Position numbers and translations under genes: made by a program. Positions 7,134 through 14,696 of a DNA stretch of 16,257 nucleotides are shown here, piece after piece. The number at the start of each line of letters is the position of its first letter. The stretch's first letter is position 1. The notes beneath the pieces were generated by a model. That model did no database searches. It was given only the letters and a program-made list of their open reading frames with translations, and had not been told where the DNA came from. Source of the DNA: Fusobacteriales bacterium (GTDB taxonomy: Bacteria > Fusobacteriota > Fusobacteriia > Fusobacteriales > Leptotrichiaceae); NCBI GenBank assembly GCA_031285605.1, contig JAITVW010000017.1:1-16257 (forward strand), in the 5' to 3' direction.

Positions 7134-8652
7134 TTCTACCTCCTACAATAGCCGCTTCCATTATCATTTCCTGCGTAACGTCTTTATTTATAAATTCCCC
7201 TTTTATTTCACCTTCATGCATTACTATAATTCTGTCACTTATACCCAAAACCTCAGGCAGTTCCGATGAAACCATTATCACGGATATTCCCTGTTCGGCA
7301 AGCTCTGCTATATTTTTATATATTTCGTATTTTGCCCCTACATCCACTCCTCTTGTAGGTTCATCAAGAATTATTATCTTAGGATTTACAAGAAGATTTT
7401 TTGCAAGTACTACTTTCTGCTGATTTCCCCCGCTCAAATTTTTTATTGCAAGATCTTCGCTTGTTGTTTTTATTTTCAGAAGGTCTATATATCTTCTCAC
7501 ATCAGTTTTTTCCCTGTATGTATCTATATAATCTGCTGTTTTGGTATAACTGTCCATATTTGAAAGAGTCATATTTTTTTCTACCGACATATCAGCTATT
7601 ATGCCGTCCTGTTTCCGATCTTCCGGAACCATTGAAATACCTGATTCCAAAGCCTCTTTTGCTGATCTTATATTTATCTTTTTGCCGTTAAAAATACACT
7701 CTCCTGTTTTACTTCCTTCATATGTTCCAAAAATACTTGAAATAAGTTCTGTTCTTCCCGACCCTATCAGACCGGAAATTCCCAATATTTCCCCTTTTTT
7801 CAAAGTAAAATTTACATTTTTTACTCTCTTCTTTCCTGTATTGTCAAATATATTATAATTTTTTACTTCAAAAATTATTTCTCCTGTCTTATTATTTTTT
7901 TCAGGATAAAAACTTCCTAGCTCTCTTCCCACCATGGCTTTTACTATTTCATTCTTGCTGTATCCGGAAGTTTTTCTGCATTCTATGAATTGTCCGTCTC
8001 TGATAACAGTTACTTCATCTGATATCTTCATAACCTCATCCAGCTTATGGCTTATATATATTGATGTAACCCCTCTTTCCCTTAATTCTCCGATAATATT
8101 CAAAAGTACATCGGTTTCTTTTTCTGTTAACGATGCTGTAGGCTCATCAAAAATTATCAGTTTTGAATTCTTAGAAAGTGCCTTTGCTATCTCTACCAGC
8201 TGTTTATGGCCTATCCCCAATTCTCTTACCGGTGTATCAGGTGAAATGTCCATTTTCAGTTCTTTCAGTACTTCGCCGGTTTTCTGATACATTTTATAAA
8301 AATCCACCATACCATTTTTCAGTATGAAATTTCCCAGAAATATATTTTCCATAATTGAAAGCTCATCTACAAGGTTCAGTTCCTGATGGATTATGGAAAT
8401 CCCTTTATTTTCAGAATCCTTTATTCCTCTGTTTTTTAGAATATTTCCGTCATAATAAATTTCTCCGCTGTATGTACCGTGTGGATATATCCCGCTCAAA
8501 ACCTTCATAAGAGTGGATTTCCCTGCGCCGTTTTCACCGCACAGGGCATGGACATCTCCTTTTTTCACTTTTATTGTAATATTATCAAGTGCCTTTACTC
8601 CTGAAAAATCTTTTGTGATATTCCTCATATCCAAAATTTCTCTATTCTCCAT
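7117..8652 (-). CDS. xylG: Xylose ABC transporter ATPase XylG
   Basis: This is a 511-aa tandem ATPase of the CUT2 sugar importers and powers the XylFGH transporter from the cytoplasmic side. First domain: Walker A GENGAGKST (39-47), degenerate signature ELGIGHKQ (144-151) and Walker B LIIFDEPTASL (165-175). Second domain: degenerate Walker A GLIGSGRTE (294-302), canonical signature LSGGNQQK (406-413) and Walker B IIILDEPTRGVD (426-437). One degraded nucleotide site of this kind is normal for the family. The HGTYSGEIYYDG stretch after Walker A and the total length fit XylG rather than RbsA. The gene starts 19 bp after xylF, with GAGG upstream of the ATG, and overlaps xylH at its 3' end. Confidence 0.95.
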   Translation of the reverse strand: MENREILDMRNITKDFSGVKALDNITIKVKKGDVHALCGENGAGKSTLMKVLSGIYPHGTYSGEIYYDGNILKNRGIKDSENKGISIIHQELNLVDELSIMENIFLGNFILKNGMVDFYKMYQKTGEVLKELKMDISPDTPVRELGIGHKQLVEIAKALSKNSKLIIFDEPTASLTEKETDVLLNIIGELRERGVTSIYISHKLDEVMKISDEVTVIRDGQFIECRKTSGYSKNEIVKAMVGRELGSFYPEKNNKTGEIIFEVKNYNIFDNTGKKRVKNVNFTLKKGEILGISGLIGSGRTELISSIFGTYEGSKTGECIFNGKKINIRSAKEALESGISMVPEDRKQDGIIADMSVEKNMTLSNMDSYTKTADYIDTYREKTDVRRYIDLLKIKTTSEDLAIKNLSGGNQQKVVLAKNLLVNPKIIILDEPTRGVDVGAKYEIYKNIAELAEQGISVIMVSSELPEVLGISDRIIVMHEGEIKGEFINKDVTQEMIMEAAIVGGRNESGN

Positions 8653-8671
8653 TTTTTAACCTCGTCAGAAT

Positions 8672-9715
8672 TTATTTTCCAAAAACGTCGCTTTCTGTCT
8701 GGAATCCGTCTTTTATTATAGTTTCTTTTAAATTTTCCTGAGTTACTGCTATTGGAGATAACAAGTAAGATTTTACATCGATTTTACCGTTATTAGTTAC
8801 ACCATTTGATTCTATTTCTATGCTTCTTCCCAGATCCACCGCTATTTGTGCAGCTTTTTCCGCAAGAGTTTTTATAGGCTTGTATACTGTCATTGTCTGT
8901 GTTCCTTCTACTATTCTTTTTACTCCTGCAAGGTCTGCATCCTGTCCGGATATAGGTACTTTTCCTGCGAGCCCCTGAGCATTCAGAGCCTGTATTGCCC
9001 CGCCGGCAGTACTGTCATTAGAAGCTACTACTGCGTCTATTTTATTATCATTAGCTGTAAGTGCATTTTCCATGATTTTCAGTGCTTCTTCCGGAAGCCA
9101 GTCTTTTACCCACTGATCTCCTGCTACTTTTATATCTCCCTTATCTATAAGAGGCTGCAATACTTTCATCTGCCCTTCTCTGAAAAGTCTTGCATTATTG
9201 TCTGTAGGTGATCCACCCATTAAAAAGTAGTTTCCTTCAGGCATTTTTTCCACTATAGCCTGTGCCTGAAGCTCCCCTACTTTTACATTATCAAATGATA
9301 TGTAAAAATCTACATCCGAATTTGTAATTAATCTGTCATAAGCCAGTACTTTTACCCCTGCTTTATGTGCTTCATCCACTATCGGCGCCATTACTTCACC
9401 GTTATTCGGTATAATAACCAGTACATCTATACCCTGTGACAGTAAATTTTCTGCATCTGTAAGCTGTTTCTGCGAATCTCCGTTTGCTGAAACCACAATT
9501 ACTTCTGCCCCGGATTCTTCTGCGGCTTTTTTGAAAATATCCCTGTCTTTCTGCCATCTTTCCAGTCTCAAATCATCAATAGACATTCCTATTTTTATCT
9601 TTTTCTTATTTCCCCTGCCTGCTTCGCCGCTTTCTGTCCCGCTTTTACCGCTGTCTTTTCCGCATGAAACTAAAAATAACATTACTAAAGTTAACATAAA
9701 AAACATCTTTTTCAT
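8672..9715 (-). CDS. xylF: Xylose-binding lipoprotein XylF
   Basis: This 347-aa extracytoplasmic binding protein captures D-xylose for XylGH. The N-terminus MKKMFFMLTLVMLFLVSC ends in a clear lipobox, with Cys18 the lipidated residue and Gly at +2, followed by a Gly/Ser/Lys-rich linker. Xylose-type sequence landmarks include IDDLRLERWQKDRD, VLVIIPNNG, FYISFDNVKVGELQ, NYFLMGGSPTDNNA, ENALTANDNKIDAVVASND and SGQDADLAGVKRI, all recognisable from E. coli XylF. E. coli XylF is a soluble periplasmic protein, whereas this one is membrane-anchored. GAGGTGAT precedes the ATG. It is the first gene of the xylFGHA operon, expressed from the promoter at 9886-9913 through a leader of about 160 nt. Confidence 0.97.
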   Translation of the reverse strand: MKKMFFMLTLVMLFLVSCGKDSGKSGTESGEAGRGNKKKIKIGMSIDDLRLERWQKDRDIFKKAAEESGAEVIVVSANGDSQKQLTDAENLLSQGIDVLVIIPNNGEVMAPIVDEAHKAGVKVLAYDRLITNSDVDFYISFDNVKVGELQAQAIVEKMPEGNYFLMGGSPTDNNARLFREGQMKVLQPLIDKGDIKVAGDQWVKDWLPEEALKIMENALTANDNKIDAVVASNDSTAGGAIQALNAQGLAGKVPISGQDADLAGVKRIVEGTQTMTVYKPIKTLAEKAAQIAVDLGRSIEIESNGVTNNGKIDVKSYLLSPIAVTQENLKETIIKDGFQTESDVFGK

Positions 9716-9741
9716 TTTATCACCTCTATAATTTTTTATTT

Positions 9742-9773
9742 GTTTACTTTTCCGTTTCCGTTACATAGTTTAC
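9742..9773. repeat. GTTTAC direct repeats in the xylF leader
   Basis: GTTTAC occurs at 9742-9747 and again at 9768-9773, flanking CCGTTTCCGTTAC. The patch is noticeably more GC-rich than the surrounding leader and lies just upstream of the xylF ribosome binding site. It may be a regulator site or an RNA element; the evidence is weak. The rest of the 9716-10094 gene-free stretch holds the two divergent promoters, the palindrome at 9850-9874 and long A/T tracts. Confidence 0.25.
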
Positions 9774-9849
9774 CGAATAAAATTTTTTCAGATTTAAAGA
9801 AAATAACTTTCATAATTTGATATATTCACTTATAAGCTTTATAAAAAAT

Positions 9850-9874
9850 ATATTTTAAAATAATTTTAAAATAT
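9850..9874. promoter_or_regulatory. 25-bp palindrome at the xylF transcription start, candidate operator
   Basis: ATATTTTAAAAT, one central base, then ATTTTAAAATAT: 12-bp perfect arms. It begins about 12 bp downstream of the -10 of the xylF promoter, so a bound protein would overlap the start site. ROK repressors of the NagC/Mlc type bind AT-rich palindromes, so XylR is one candidate and the divergent YheO-like regulator another. It does not match the palindrome upstream of xylR. Confidence 0.5.
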
Positions 9875-9885
9875 AAAATTAATAT

Positions 9886-9913
9886 ATTTTACCTCTATTT
9901 TTTTATTTGTCAA
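9886..9913 (-). promoter_or_regulatory. xylFGHA promoter
   Basis: On the minus strand a perfect TTGACA (9913-9908), a 16-bp spacer and TAAAAT (9891-9886). Expected start is near 9879, leaving a leader of about 160 nt before the xylF ATG. Confidence 0.7.
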
Positions 9914-10035
9914 TACTAAAACAAAAAAATATTTTTCTATTTTAAAATTATCTTATAAATAATGTATTATAGAGTAAAAAATATTTTTTTTCAATATTTT
10001 AAAAAAAAATTTTAGAACTATTATTTTAATTTTAT

Positions 10036-10064
10036 TTGACATTTTTCAATTTCAATTATACAAT
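10036..10064 (+). promoter_or_regulatory. Promoter of the YheO-like regulator
   Basis: A perfect TTGACA (10036-10041), a 17-bp spacer and TACAAT (10059-10064) lie about 30 bp before the start codon. The promoter diverges from the xylF promoter; the two -35 boxes are about 120 bp apart. Confidence 0.75.
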
Positions 10065-10094
10065 CTATATAAGTACACTTACAGGAGGTTAGGA

Positions 10095-10751
10095 ATGGTT
10101 TTATCAGATATAGATAAACAAATATTAGAGTCTTATAAGACCATGGTGGACGGGTTGGCAAATTATTTAGGACCTTTTTCCGAAGTGGTTCTCCACAGTC
10201 TGGAAGATTACAACCGTTCTGTTGTAAAAATAGCAAACGGACACCATACAGGAAGAAAAATCGGAGCTCCTATCACAGATACGGCTCTGAAAATGCTTTC
10301 TGAAATCAAAAATTCTGATGACAAGATTTGTAAAACATACTATACCAGATCTAAGACAGGTAACTCGTTAAAATCCAATACTACAGCCATCTACGGAGAA
10401 AACGGCAGAATTATCGGATTACTATGTATGAATCTGAATCTGGACACTTCATTCGGTGAGTTTATCAAAAGTTTTTTCCCGGGTAAAGATCCAAATACGC
10501 AGAATCATAACGAAAATAATGAAATTTTTGCTAATTCCACGAGTGAATTGGTTCTTAGTGCATTAGATAATATTGTTGCGGAAGTAAATAATGATTCTTT
10601 TGTTTCTTCAATATACAAGAACAAAGAAATCATAAAAAGACTCTATGACAAGGGAATTTTTAATATCAAGGATTCAGCCAATCTGGTTGCGGATTATCTG
10701 AAAATTTCCAAAAATACAGTTTATTTACATTTAAGAAACTCCTCAAAATAA
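10095..10751 (+). CDS. YheO/DauR-type transcriptional regulator (PAS + HTH)
   Basis: The 218-aa product has the two-domain layout of YheO-like regulators. The N-terminal YheO-type PAS domain (about residues 10-122) contains GPFSEVVLHSLEDYNRSVVKI, GHHTGRKIGAPITD, LKSNTTAIYGENG and IGLLCMNLNLD. A C-terminal helix-turn-helix (about 165-215) contains KEIIKRLYDKGIFNIKDSA and LKISKNTVYLHLRN. A low-complexity Asn-rich linker (137-147) joins them. AGGAGG at 10083-10088 sets the start. In the family, DauR controls D-arginine catabolism, but the ligand of most members is unknown. This gene is divergent from xylF and convergent with the als operon, so control of either sugar operon is possible but only inferred from position. 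It is the only complete plus-strand gene here. Confidence 0.9.
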   Translation: MVLSDIDKQILESYKTMVDGLANYLGPFSEVVLHSLEDYNRSVVKIANGHHTGRKIGAPITDTALKMLSEIKNSDDKICKTYYTRSKTGNSLKSNTTAIYGENGRIIGLLCMNLNLDTSFGEFIKSFFPGKDPNTQNHNENNEIFANSTSELVLSALDNIVAEVNNDSFVSSIYKNKEIIKRLYDKGIFNIKDSANLVADYLKISKNTVYLHLRNSSK

Positions 10752-10784
10752 TAATCATTATTTTATACTGTAAAAATTGTCATT

Positions 10785-10824
10785 AAAAAAACAGATATGC
10801 TGTAAAAATCATATCTGTTTTTAT
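10785..10824. terminator. Bidirectional rho-independent terminator
   Basis: An A-run, ACAGATATG, a 10-nt loop, CATATCTGT and a T-run: a 9-bp perfect stem extended by A-T pairs, with T-tracts on both strands. It ends the YheO-like gene on the plus strand, 33 bp after its stop. On the minus strand it is the first convincing terminator downstream of alsB. Confidence 0.85.
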
Positions 10825-10955
10825 ATATAATAACTTGTATTTGAATTCAGGTATTTTCTTTTATAAGGTTTTTTCATTGCATAAAAATATAAAATTTTAT
10901 CTCTATCTTTTTCTTTGCCTGTTACATTTCCTTTTGTATCCTGATTTTTCTTCAT
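10821..10955 (-). CDS. Possible small ORF, 44 codons, downstream of alsB
   Basis: An open frame from ATG (10953-10955) to TAA (10821-10823) encodes a very basic peptide beginning MKKNQDTKGNVTGKEKDRDK and ending in a Tyr-rich tail (SNTSYYI). Its stop sits directly against the bidirectional terminator, as a last operon gene would. Against it: the upstream sequence has only a weak AGAG, there is no clear promoter, and AT-rich DNA yields such short frames by chance. I see no known family. It is otherwise part of the 337-bp gap between the YheO-like gene and alsB. Confidence 0.25.
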   Translation of the reverse strand: MKKNQDTKGNVTGKEKDRDKILYFYAMKKPYKRKYLNSNTSYYI

Positions 10956-11023
10956 AATCTCTGGTTTTTATAACGTTTTGACAAATTAAGGCCGTTTACT
11001 TTTTTCAAAAAATACATATTTCT

Positions 11024-11069
11024 GTCTGCCAAGACTCCATTTCTGTTATCCCGGCAGGCAGACTGTCTG
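11024..11069. repeat. GC-rich inverted repeat downstream of alsB
   Basis: GTCTGCC (11024-11030) pairs with GGCAGAC (11057-11063) across a 26-nt loop, and CAGAC-T-GTCTG (11059-11069) makes an alternative small hairpin. It lies 20-65 bp after the alsB stop. No T-run follows immediately on the minus strand (the nearest is about 10 nt on), so it is a poor terminator but may shape or protect the 3' end of the als mRNA. Confidence 0.5.
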
Positions 11070-11088
11070 GAAAATAATATTATAATTT

Positions 11089-12081
11089 TTATTTTGAAAT
11101 CAAATTTGATTCTACAGGCACTTCTTTAGCTTCAATGTCTGGAGAAATCTGTGGTTTGTTTTTTATTGCCTCTATTAATATTTTTAAGCTTGTTGCACCT
11201 ATCATTGCAGGATCTTGTGCTACTGTTGCACTTAATTTTCCTTCATCTACAGAAGTTCTTGCTTCAGGAGCTCCGTCTGTTCCAACTACTAAGATCTGAC
11301 CTGTTTTTCCTGCATTTGCCACTGCCTGTACAGCTCCAAGAGCCATAGTATCATTACATGCATAAATCGCTTTTAAGTTAGGATACTTTTGAATTAAATT
11401 TGCAGCTACGTCTAATGCTTTTGATCTATCCCAGTCAGCAGGCTGACTCGCTACTAAATTAAATTTAGAATCAGCTTTAAATGCTTCTGTTGCACCTTGT
11501 CTTCTGAATTCTCCCGATGCATTTCCTGATTTACCTTCTATTATTGCTACCTCTCCACCGTCGGATAATTTACCGATAATGTATTCTGCACCTTTTGCAC
11601 CAACTTTTACGTTATCAGTTGTTACGAAAGCCAGTACGCTTCCTCCTGATTTTTTTAACTGTTCCATATCAACTTTTTCATCAATATTCACTACATAAAT
11701 TCCTTTTTTGTTAGCTTCCACTATTGCCGGAATTGTATTAACCGGTGACAGAGGAGCTATCCCGATTGCTTTGTATCCTTTTGATAATAAGTTTTCTATT
11801 AGTCTTAACTGCTCCTGTACATCTTCCTCGGAACTTGCTGCGATAATATCCACTTTTATTCCCTGAGCCGCTGCTTCTTTCTCTATTCCTTCCTTCATTT
11901 CCACCCAAAACGGATTTGATAAAGTTTTTAGAACTATTGCAATTTCAGCTTGTCCTTCAGATTTTTGTTCAGTTTTTGCAGGCTCATTTCCATCTTCGGT
12001 TTTTGCCTCTTCTTTAGCTCCGCCACAAGAAACTAATAAAAACATTGTTAACAATAGAAAAATTTTCATGATATTTTTCAT
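11089..12081 (-). CDS. alsB: D-allose-binding lipoprotein AlsB
   Basis: This 330-aa binding protein of the CUT2 allose importer is recognised by many stretches shared with E. coli AlsB: VLKTLSNPFWVEMKEGIE, APLSPVN, KGIYVVNIDEKVDM, AFVTTDNVKVGAKGA, VAIIEGKSGNASGE, QPADWDRSKALDVA, ACNDTMALGAVQAVANAGKT and VVGTDGAPEAR. The N-terminus is a lipoprotein signal (FLLLTMFLLVSC) with Cys19 lipidated and Gly at +2, then a Glu/Lys-rich linker; E. coli AlsB is instead a soluble periplasmic protein. GGAGGG precedes the ATG. It is the last gene of the operon, 59 bp after alsK, rather than the first as in E. coli. I see no clear separate promoter in that gap. Confidence 0.96.
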   Translation of the reverse strand: MKNIMKIFLLLTMFLLVSCGGAKEEAKTEDGNEPAKTEQKSEGQAEIAIVLKTLSNPFWVEMKEGIEKEAAAQGIKVDIIAASSEEDVQEQLRLIENLLSKGYKAIGIAPLSPVNTIPAIVEANKKGIYVVNIDEKVDMEQLKKSGGSVLAFVTTDNVKVGAKGAEYIIGKLSDGGEVAIIEGKSGNASGEFRRQGATEAFKADSKFNLVASQPADWDRSKALDVAANLIQKYPNLKAIYACNDTMALGAVQAVANAGKTGQILVVGTDGAPEARTSVDEGKLSATVAQDPAMIGATSLKILIEAIKNKPQISPDIEAKEVPVESNLISK

Positions 12082-12140
12082 ATTTTGTTTCCCTCCTAAT
12101 AATATTTATTTATTTTAAAAAAATTTAAAACCAATATTTT

Positions 12141-13037
12141 TCAGCTTATTATATTCCTGATATAGTAAGCTGCTCCCAGAACTCCGCTTTTCTGGTCATG
12201 CTCTGAATAAACAATATTCAGATTTTCTGCGGGATAAGGTTTTCTTGCATATTTATATATGCATTTATCCAGATAATCTCTTGGAAAACTCTTCATCATA
12301 GGAACTCCGCCTGCTATTATTATATAGTCCGGATCAAATATGTTTATCTCTGTTGCAATAGGCAGAGCAAGAGTATCTATATATTTTTTTATTATTTTAT
12401 TATCCCTGTGCTTTACGAAAATATCATCTATCCTGTCTTCCGGAAAATTTTCTTTTAATATATTCTGAAGATTTTTCCCCGAAGCATAAATTTCTATACA
12501 TCCTGTATTGCCGCATGGACATTCTTCCTCACTGTTCATAACAGGTATATGCCCCAGCTCTCCGGCAACACCGTTTTTACCTTCAAGAATACTTCCGTTA
12601 ATATACACTGCATTCCCGAATCCTGTCCCTATATAAAATCCCAGTACTATTTTGTCCTCTCCCATCTTGTGTCTTTTTATATCATCAAGCATCAGAAAGT
12701 TTACATCTTTATTTATAAAAACAGGTATATTCAGAATTTCTGACAATCTGTCTGTTACATTTACATTATTCAGATTTTTCATATTCGGAGTAGAATAAAC
12801 GAATTTCTTATCTTTACTTACACATGAAGGAAAGCCTATTCCCACGCCTTCTATTTCGCTGCCATATTCATTGATATAGTCTTTTATCTCACCGGACAAA
12901 TTTTCTATAAAATCTCCGTTTTGCAAAATTAAACTTGACTTTATTCTGAAATCCTCCACAGTGTATGATTCAGTCACCAAACCTGTCCTAAAATTTGTAC
13001 CGCCTATATCAATTCCTAAAATATACTTTTTTTGCAT
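12141..13037 (-). CDS. alsK: D-allose kinase AlsK (ROK family)
   Basis: This 298-aa ROK kinase lacks a DNA-binding domain, so it is an enzyme rather than a repressor. It is expected to phosphorylate D-allose at C6 in the cytoplasm. The phosphate motif is GIDIGGTNFR (8-17). The catalytic Asp111 sits in NKDVN, and FPSCVSKDKKFVYSTPN (69-85) resembles the matching region of E. coli AlsK. The zinc motif is GELGHIP with His163, then Cys173, Cys175 and Cys180 in CPCGNTGC. AGGAGAG precedes the ATG, 14 bp after the alsE stop. The specificity for allose rests mainly on the operon; activity on other hexoses such as glucose or allulose cannot be ruled out from sequence. Confidence 0.9.
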   Translation of the reverse strand: MQKKYILGIDIGGTNFRTGLVTESYTVEDFRIKSSLILQNGDFIENLSGEIKDYINEYGSEIEGVGIGFPSCVSKDKKFVYSTPNMKNLNNVNVTDRLSEILNIPVFINKDVNFLMLDDIKRHKMGEDKIVLGFYIGTGFGNAVYINGSILEGKNGVAGELGHIPVMNSEEECPCGNTGCIEIYASGKNLQNILKENFPEDRIDDIFVKHRDNKIIKKYIDTLALPIATEINIFDPDYIIIAGGVPMMKSFPRDYLDKCIYKYARKPYPAENLNIVYSEHDQKSGVLGAAYYIRNIIS

Positions 13038-13051
13038 TATTATCTCTCCTA

Positions 13052-13732
13052 TTATTTTGCAGTTTTTGCCTCGTATATTTCCAGCATTTTATCCCATGCT
13101 TTAGGCAGGTCACTGTCTAAGTTAAATAAACCGGAGCTTCCCACGATAAGTACCTCTGCACCTGCTTCTGTAAGAATATCAAATGTTCTTTCATTGCATG
13201 AACCGTCTACTTCTACCAAATAATTATATCCGTTTTTCTCTTTCAGCTCTTTTAATTCCTTTATTTTATCCAGCATTTCAGGTATAAACGGCTGTCCTGC
13301 AAATCCCGGATCCACTGTCATAACAGTGATTTTGTCCAGCAGATGAATATAATATTTTATCCATTCTACAGGAGTGGCAGGATTAAGCACTATTCCGGTC
13401 TTACATCCAAAACCTTTTATTTTGTTAATAATTCTAAATGCATCTTTATTTATTGTTTCTGCATGAGGACAGATATAATCTGCTCCGGATTTTGCCAGTT
13501 CCTCAATATAATCATCCGGATATTCAGTCATCAAATGTACATCTATCGGAATTTTTGATACTCTTTTTAAAGTTGATACAAAAAACGGTGATAATGTTAT
13601 ATTTTTTACAAAATGTCCGTCCATGATATCCACATGGTAAAAATCAGCCCTCTCATTTAAGATTTCTACCTGTTCTTTCATACTAAGCAAATCCATACAC
13701 ATAAGTGATGGTGAAAACATCATTTTTTTCAT
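13052..13732 (-). CDS. alsE: D-allulose-6-phosphate 3-epimerase AlsE
   Basis: This 226-aa TIM-barrel enzyme of the ribulose-phosphate 3-epimerase superfamily converts D-allulose 6-phosphate to D-fructose 6-phosphate. It matches AlsE rather than Rpe: SPSLMCMDLL, DIMDGHFVKNITLSPFFVS, ADYICPHAETIN and ITVMTVDPGFAGQPFIPEMLDK all follow E. coli AlsE. The metal and catalytic residues His33, Asp35, His66 and Asp176 (VEVDGSCN), the last with Asp35 as acid-base pair, are in place. GGGAG ahead of the start lies inside the end of alsC, and only one base separates the alsC stop from this ATG, so translational coupling is likely. Confidence 0.96.
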   Translation of the reverse strand: MKKMMFSPSLMCMDLLSMKEQVEILNERADFYHVDIMDGHFVKNITLSPFFVSTLKRVSKIPIDVHLMTEYPDDYIEELAKSGADYICPHAETINKDAFRIINKIKGFGCKTGIVLNPATPVEWIKYYIHLLDKITVMTVDPGFAGQPFIPEMLDKIKELKELKEKNGYNYLVEVDGSCNERTFDILTEAGAEVLIVGSSGLFNLDSDLPKAWDKMLEIYEAKTAK

Positions 13733-13733
13733 G

Positions 13734-14696
13734 TTAAGCTCCCTTCTTTTTTGTTGCGAATAATCTGTCTACTGTTACTGCTAATATTATTAAACCACCC
13801 ATTACTATCTGCTGATAATACGGCGGTACATTATTAAGGTTCAGTCCGTTGCTGATTACACCTATTATAAGTCCCCCCATTACTACTCCGAATATTTTCC
13901 CTTTTCCTCCAAAAAAGCTTGTTCCCCCTATTATTGCCGCAGCAATTGCAAATGTTTCAAAACCGGCTCCGGCCTGCGGTTCTGCCGATCCTACCCTTGC
14001 TGTAGAAACTACTCCGGCAATTCCTGCACAGACACCTGAAATAATAAATACTATCAATGTATGTAATTTTACATTTATTCCTGAAAACCACGCTGCCTGA
14101 CTGTTTCCTCCCAATGCATAAATATTTCTTCCAAGCTTAGTCTTGTTGGTAATAAATGATAAAATCAAAGCCACTCCTATTGCTATTAATGCAGGAACAG
14201 GAATATCAATACCGAAAAACGGAATTTTTCCTGCTACAGTATTTGTAAATGAAGCACTAAATCCAAATATCGGATTTGCTTTTGATATAGTAAGAGCTAC
14301 TCCCCTGAATATAGACTGTGTTCCCAGAGTTATAATAAACGGATGAAGCCCCGTTACATTTATCAATAATCCGTTCATTGCCCCCAAAACTGCACCGGCA
14401 ATCACTCCTCCTATTAAAATTGCCGGTATTGGATGAAACCCTGCCAATAAAAGCTTTGCCGTAAACATTCCTGTAAGTGCTATCACAGAACCTACGGAAA
14501 GATCTATTCCTGCTATTAATATTGCGAAGAACACTCCACATGCTATAAGTATATTTACAGAGCTCTGCAAAATTATCTGCGTTATATTATTAAATGAGAA
14601 AAATAATCCCGGTTGAGTTATTCCAAATACTATTGCAACGAGAATTAATATCCCGAATGTTCCGTATTTCTGCCATAAATTATTAAAGTCTTTCAT
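13734..14696 (-). CDS. alsC: D-allose ABC transporter permease AlsC
   Basis: This 320-aa, highly hydrophobic inner-membrane permease belongs to the CUT2 (RbsC-like) family; E. coli AlsC is about the same length. The motifs GIDLSVGS (63-70) and GGTSFFGGKGKIFG (257-270) are intact, and membrane-spanning stretches run almost end to end. It has no inserted hydrophilic loop like the one in XylH. The ATG is preceded by AAGGAGAT and overlaps the alsA stop by 14 nt. The specific substrate is inferred from the flanking alsA, alsE, alsK and alsB; the sequence alone would allow ribose or another aldose. Confidence 0.93.
   Translation of the reverse strand: MKDFNNLWQKYGTFGILILVAIVFGITQPGLFFSFNNITQIILQSSVNILIACGVFFAILIAGIDLSVGSVIALTGMFTAKLLLAGFHPIPAILIGGVIAGAVLGAMNGLLINVTGLHPFIITLGTQSIFRGVALTISKANPIFGFSASFTNTVAGKIPFFGIDIPVPALIAIGVALILSFITNKTKLGRNIYALGGNSQAAWFSGINVKLHTLIVFIISGVCAGIAGVVSTARVGSAEPQAGAGFETFAIAAAIIGGTSFFGGKGKIFGVVMGGLIIGVISNGLNLNNVPPYYQQIVMGGLIILAVTVDRLFATKKKGA

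Noticed and set aside
894..9731. Many plus-strand open frames of 60-130 codons opposite xyl and neighbouring genes
   Set aside because: They are antisense to strongly supported genes, are rich in Leu, Phe, Ser and Ile from reversed AT-rich codons, and lack ribosome binding sites and family resemblance.
10021..10236. Minus-strand 71-codon frame overlapping the YheO-like gene
   Set aside because: It is antisense to the start of a well-supported gene and covers that gene's promoter; no family match or ribosome binding site.
11024..11069. Rho-independent terminator of the als operon
   Set aside because: The stem is GC-rich, but the loop is 26 nt and no T-run follows directly; the perfect hairpin at 10785-10824 is a much better terminator.
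13849..14541. Frames inside alsC on both strands
   Set aside because: They are shadows of the permease coding frame, which has full family motifs.
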